Translations under genes and position numbers: made by a program
Notes under the pieces: generated by a model
Told to the model about the DNA's origin: nothing
Database searches by the model: none
Seen by the model: the letters and a program-made list of their open reading frames with translations, nothing else
Assembly (NCBI GenBank): GCA_003241215.1
Contig: QFOL01000235.1
Span: 1 to 6,109 of the forward strand
Reading direction: 5' to 3'
Source of the DNA: Agrobacterium fabrum
GTDB taxonomy: Bacteria; Pseudomonadota; Alphaproteobacteria; Rhizobiales; Rhizobiaceae
Length of the DNA: 6,109 bases
Shown here: in pieces, positions 4,732 to 6,109 of the stretch
Layout of the letters: every line of letters starts with the position of its first letter
How positions within the stretch are numbered: the first letter of the stretch is position 1

Positions 4732-5748
4732 ATGCCACAGCCGCCCACCCGCCTTCTTGCCAAAATCGGACTTGCCTATGTCAACGATCAGGAGCCGGGT
4801 ATTGCCCGCGAGAAACGCGGACGCGGTTTCTGTTACCGCCTGCCGGGCGGCGAACTTCTGTCCGACAGCGTCGAACTGAAGCGCATCAAAGCGCTCGGCG
4901 TGCCGCCCGCCTATAAGGACGTGTGGATCTGCATCGACCCATCAGGCCATCTGCAGGCAACCGGCTTTGATGCCCGGGGGCGAAAACAATATCGGTATCA
5001 TCCCGACTGGCATGCGCTCCGGGGCGAGACGAAATTCTTCCAGCTGAAAAGCTTCGGCAGGGCGCTGCCGGCCATTCGCCGCCGCGCCATCGCCGATATC
5101 GAAAAACAGGATCATGGGCCGAAAATGACGCTCGCGGCGCTCACACTGCTGCTCGATGCCGCCTATCTGCGCGTCGGCAACCGCTCCTATCTCGAAACCA
5201 ACGGCACCTATGGCGCAACGACATTGCTCAAGCGGCACGTCTCCTTCGGTGAAACCATCGAGTTACGGTTTGCCGCCAAGGGCGGGCAGAAGGTGAAACG
5301 GCAATTGCGCCACCCGCGCCTTCAGAAAATCCTCGAGGAGATCGCCGATCTGCCCGGCAAGGAACTCTTCGTCTGGCAAGATAGCGAAAACCGGGTGCAT
5401 TCGGTCGATTCCAGCGATCTCAACGCTTACCTCTCCCGTATCGGCGGGCAAGGCATTTCCGCCAAGACCTTCCGCACCTGGGGCGGAACGCTGGCCGCCT
5501 TCTGCAACGCGATGGAACATGTGGCGGCGGGCGACAAGCCGAGCATAAAGGGCATGTGCCAGGCAGCGGCGGCGGAGCTTTCCAACACACCCGCCATCTG
5601 CCGCAAGAGTTATGTGCACCCGGCTGTCCTCGATATCGCCATGGAAGAGAAAGCGCAGAAAAAACTTGGCCGCATCTTGAAGGTCGGGGCAAAGCCCGTC
5701 TCCGGCCTCAGGGCGGATGAAAGACGGCTGCTTGCCTTCCTGCCCTGA
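4732..5748 (+). CDS. DNA topoisomerase IB (poxvirus/bacterial type)
   Basis: It relaxes supercoiled DNA by nicking one strand through a transient 3'-phosphotyrosine, without ATP. At 338 residues it is close to the usual length of bacterial TopIB (Deinococcus ~346). An N-terminal beta-sheet domain (about 1-80) contains PAYKDVWIC. The catalytic domain holds the pentad equivalents: R147 in YLRVGN, K183 in FAAKGGQ, R248 in KTFRTWGGT, N285 in LSNTPA where poxvirus enzymes have His, and the nucleophile Y294 in CRKSYVHP. All are intact. The ribosome site is weak (GGAAAAAACC before ATG). An EcfG-type promoter lies just upstream, suggesting induction by general stress. The gene ends three bases from the stop of the opposing regulator, with no terminator in between. 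Confidence 0.94.
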   Translation: MPQPPTRLLAKIGLAYVNDQEPGIAREKRGRGFCYRLPGGELLSDSVELKRIKALGVPPAYKDVWICIDPSGHLQATGFDARGRKQYRYHPDWHALRGETKFFQLKSFGRALPAIRRRAIADIEKQDHGPKMTLAALTLLLDAAYLRVGNRSYLETNGTYGATTLLKRHVSFGETIELRFAAKGGQKVKRQLRHPRLQKILEEIADLPGKELFVWQDSENRVHSVDSSDLNAYLSRIGGQGISAKTFRTWGGTLAAFCNAMEHVAAGDKPSIKGMCQAAAAELSNTPAICRKSYVHPAVLDIAMEEKAQKKLGRILKVGAKPVSGLRADERRLLAFLP

Positions 5749-5751
5749 GAA

Positions 5752-6109
5752 TCAGCGGCTGCCCGCCCATTCCGCCAGTTCCCGCTCGGCCCTTTCCAGC
5801 GCGCTGTAATTCAACAGCTTGCGCAGGAAAGCGACGGTAACGGCGCGGGTTCTGAGATTATACCGGCCTTCCGCCTCGTCATCGCCGGCGGCCTGATGCA
5901 CATTCAGTTTCTCATAGAGGCTTTGCAGCCGGTTCTGCACGCTGCGCAGCGACAGATTGCGGCGGCGGGCAATCGCCTTGTCAGTAAGGCCGAGAGCGAC
6001 ATCGACAAGGATTTCATATTCGGAATCGGTAAAGCCATGCGCCTTGCCGAGGCTCTTTTCCTGCAGGCCGCGCACTTCCCGGTCGATCACGCATTGCGCC
6101 TCGATGAAG
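5752..6109 (-). CDS. LuxR-type helix-turn-helix transcriptional regulator (partial, N-terminus beyond window)
   Basis: The frame is open to the right edge: upstream of an internal GTG at 6090 it continues through six more codons, so the true start lies outside and only 118 C-terminal residues are visible. A GerE/LuxR DNA-binding domain spans about 5899-6033. It begins FTDSEYEIL and continues with ALGLTDKAIARRR, where the first HTH helix is expected, then the recognition segment LSLRSVQNRLQSLYEKLNV. Some 45 residues follow the HTH, including a charged linker and a helical tail (VAFLRKLLNYSALERAERELAEW), longer than usual for this class. The missing part may be a receiver or another sensory domain; I cannot tell which. 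It is convergent with topoisomerase IB. Confidence 0.85.
   Translation of the reverse strand, partial: FIEAQCVIDREVRGLQEKSLGKAHGFTDSEYEILVDVALGLTDKAIARRRNLSLRSVQNRLQSLYEKLNVHQAAGDDEAEGRYNLRTRAVTVAFLRKLLNYSALERAERELAEWAGSR

Noticed and set aside
4416..4916. 166-codon plus-strand frame bridging the dehydrogenase end and topoisomerase start
   Set aside because: It runs through a terminator and overlaps two recognised genes in a wrong frame, so a hidden fusion is unlikely.
5752..6090. Reading the regulator as a complete 112-residue protein starting at the GTG at 6090
   Set aside because: The frame stays open to the window edge, there is no ribosome site before the GTG, and LuxR-type domains usually sit at the C-terminus of larger proteins.

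Overview
This 6.1-kb window is ordinary chromosomal DNA of high G+C content. It most likely comes from an alphaproteobacterium of the Rhizobiaceae, with Agrobacterium or Rhizobium the best guess. The evidence is gene content, a rhizobial-style intergenic palindromic repeat at 1580-1686, and promoter motifs of the alphaproteobacterial general stress sigma factor (EcfG/RpoE2). I see no rRNA, tRNA, CRISPR array, insertion sequence or prophage gene.

Layout, left to right. (1) Positions 1-942, minus strand: the N-terminal 314 codons of an FAD flavoprotein of the HI0933/PP_4765 type, cut by the window edge. (2) After a 53-bp divergent gap, yigZ (IMPACT family) runs on the plus strand at 996-1583. 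Its stop codon lies inside the RIME-like repeat. (3) rluA (1725-2393) and rsmJ (2402-3028) form a tight plus-strand pair of rRNA-modifying enzymes. With yigZ they make a loosely translation-themed block. (4) A 61-residue protein of unknown function lies on the minus strand (3029-3214), abutting rsmJ tail to tail. (5) Across a 185-bp divergent gap, a secreted PQQ-dependent aldose dehydrogenase of the YliI type (3400-4626) ends near a strong intrinsic terminator. (6) A poxvirus-like DNA topoisomerase IB (4732-5748) follows. (7) A LuxR-type helix-turn-helix regulator (5752 to the right edge, minus strand) is cut at its N-terminal side and converges on the topoisomerase.

The most notable signal is regulatory. 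Three exact matches to GGAAC-N16/17-CGTT, the published EcfG promoter consensus, occur in the window. One lies just upstream of the 61-residue gene (3265-3241, minus). One overlaps the intrinsic terminator and faces the topoisomerase gene (4675-4700, plus). A third sits upstream of the 61-residue gene and runs over the start codon of the dehydrogenase on the opposite strand (3406-3381, minus). Together they suggest that the small protein and topoisomerase IB belong to the general stress response, and that the 185-bp divergent region is read leftward under stress. I found no clearly new multi-gene system. The small stress-linked protein, the promoter inside a terminator and the tandem promoters are the leads worth following.
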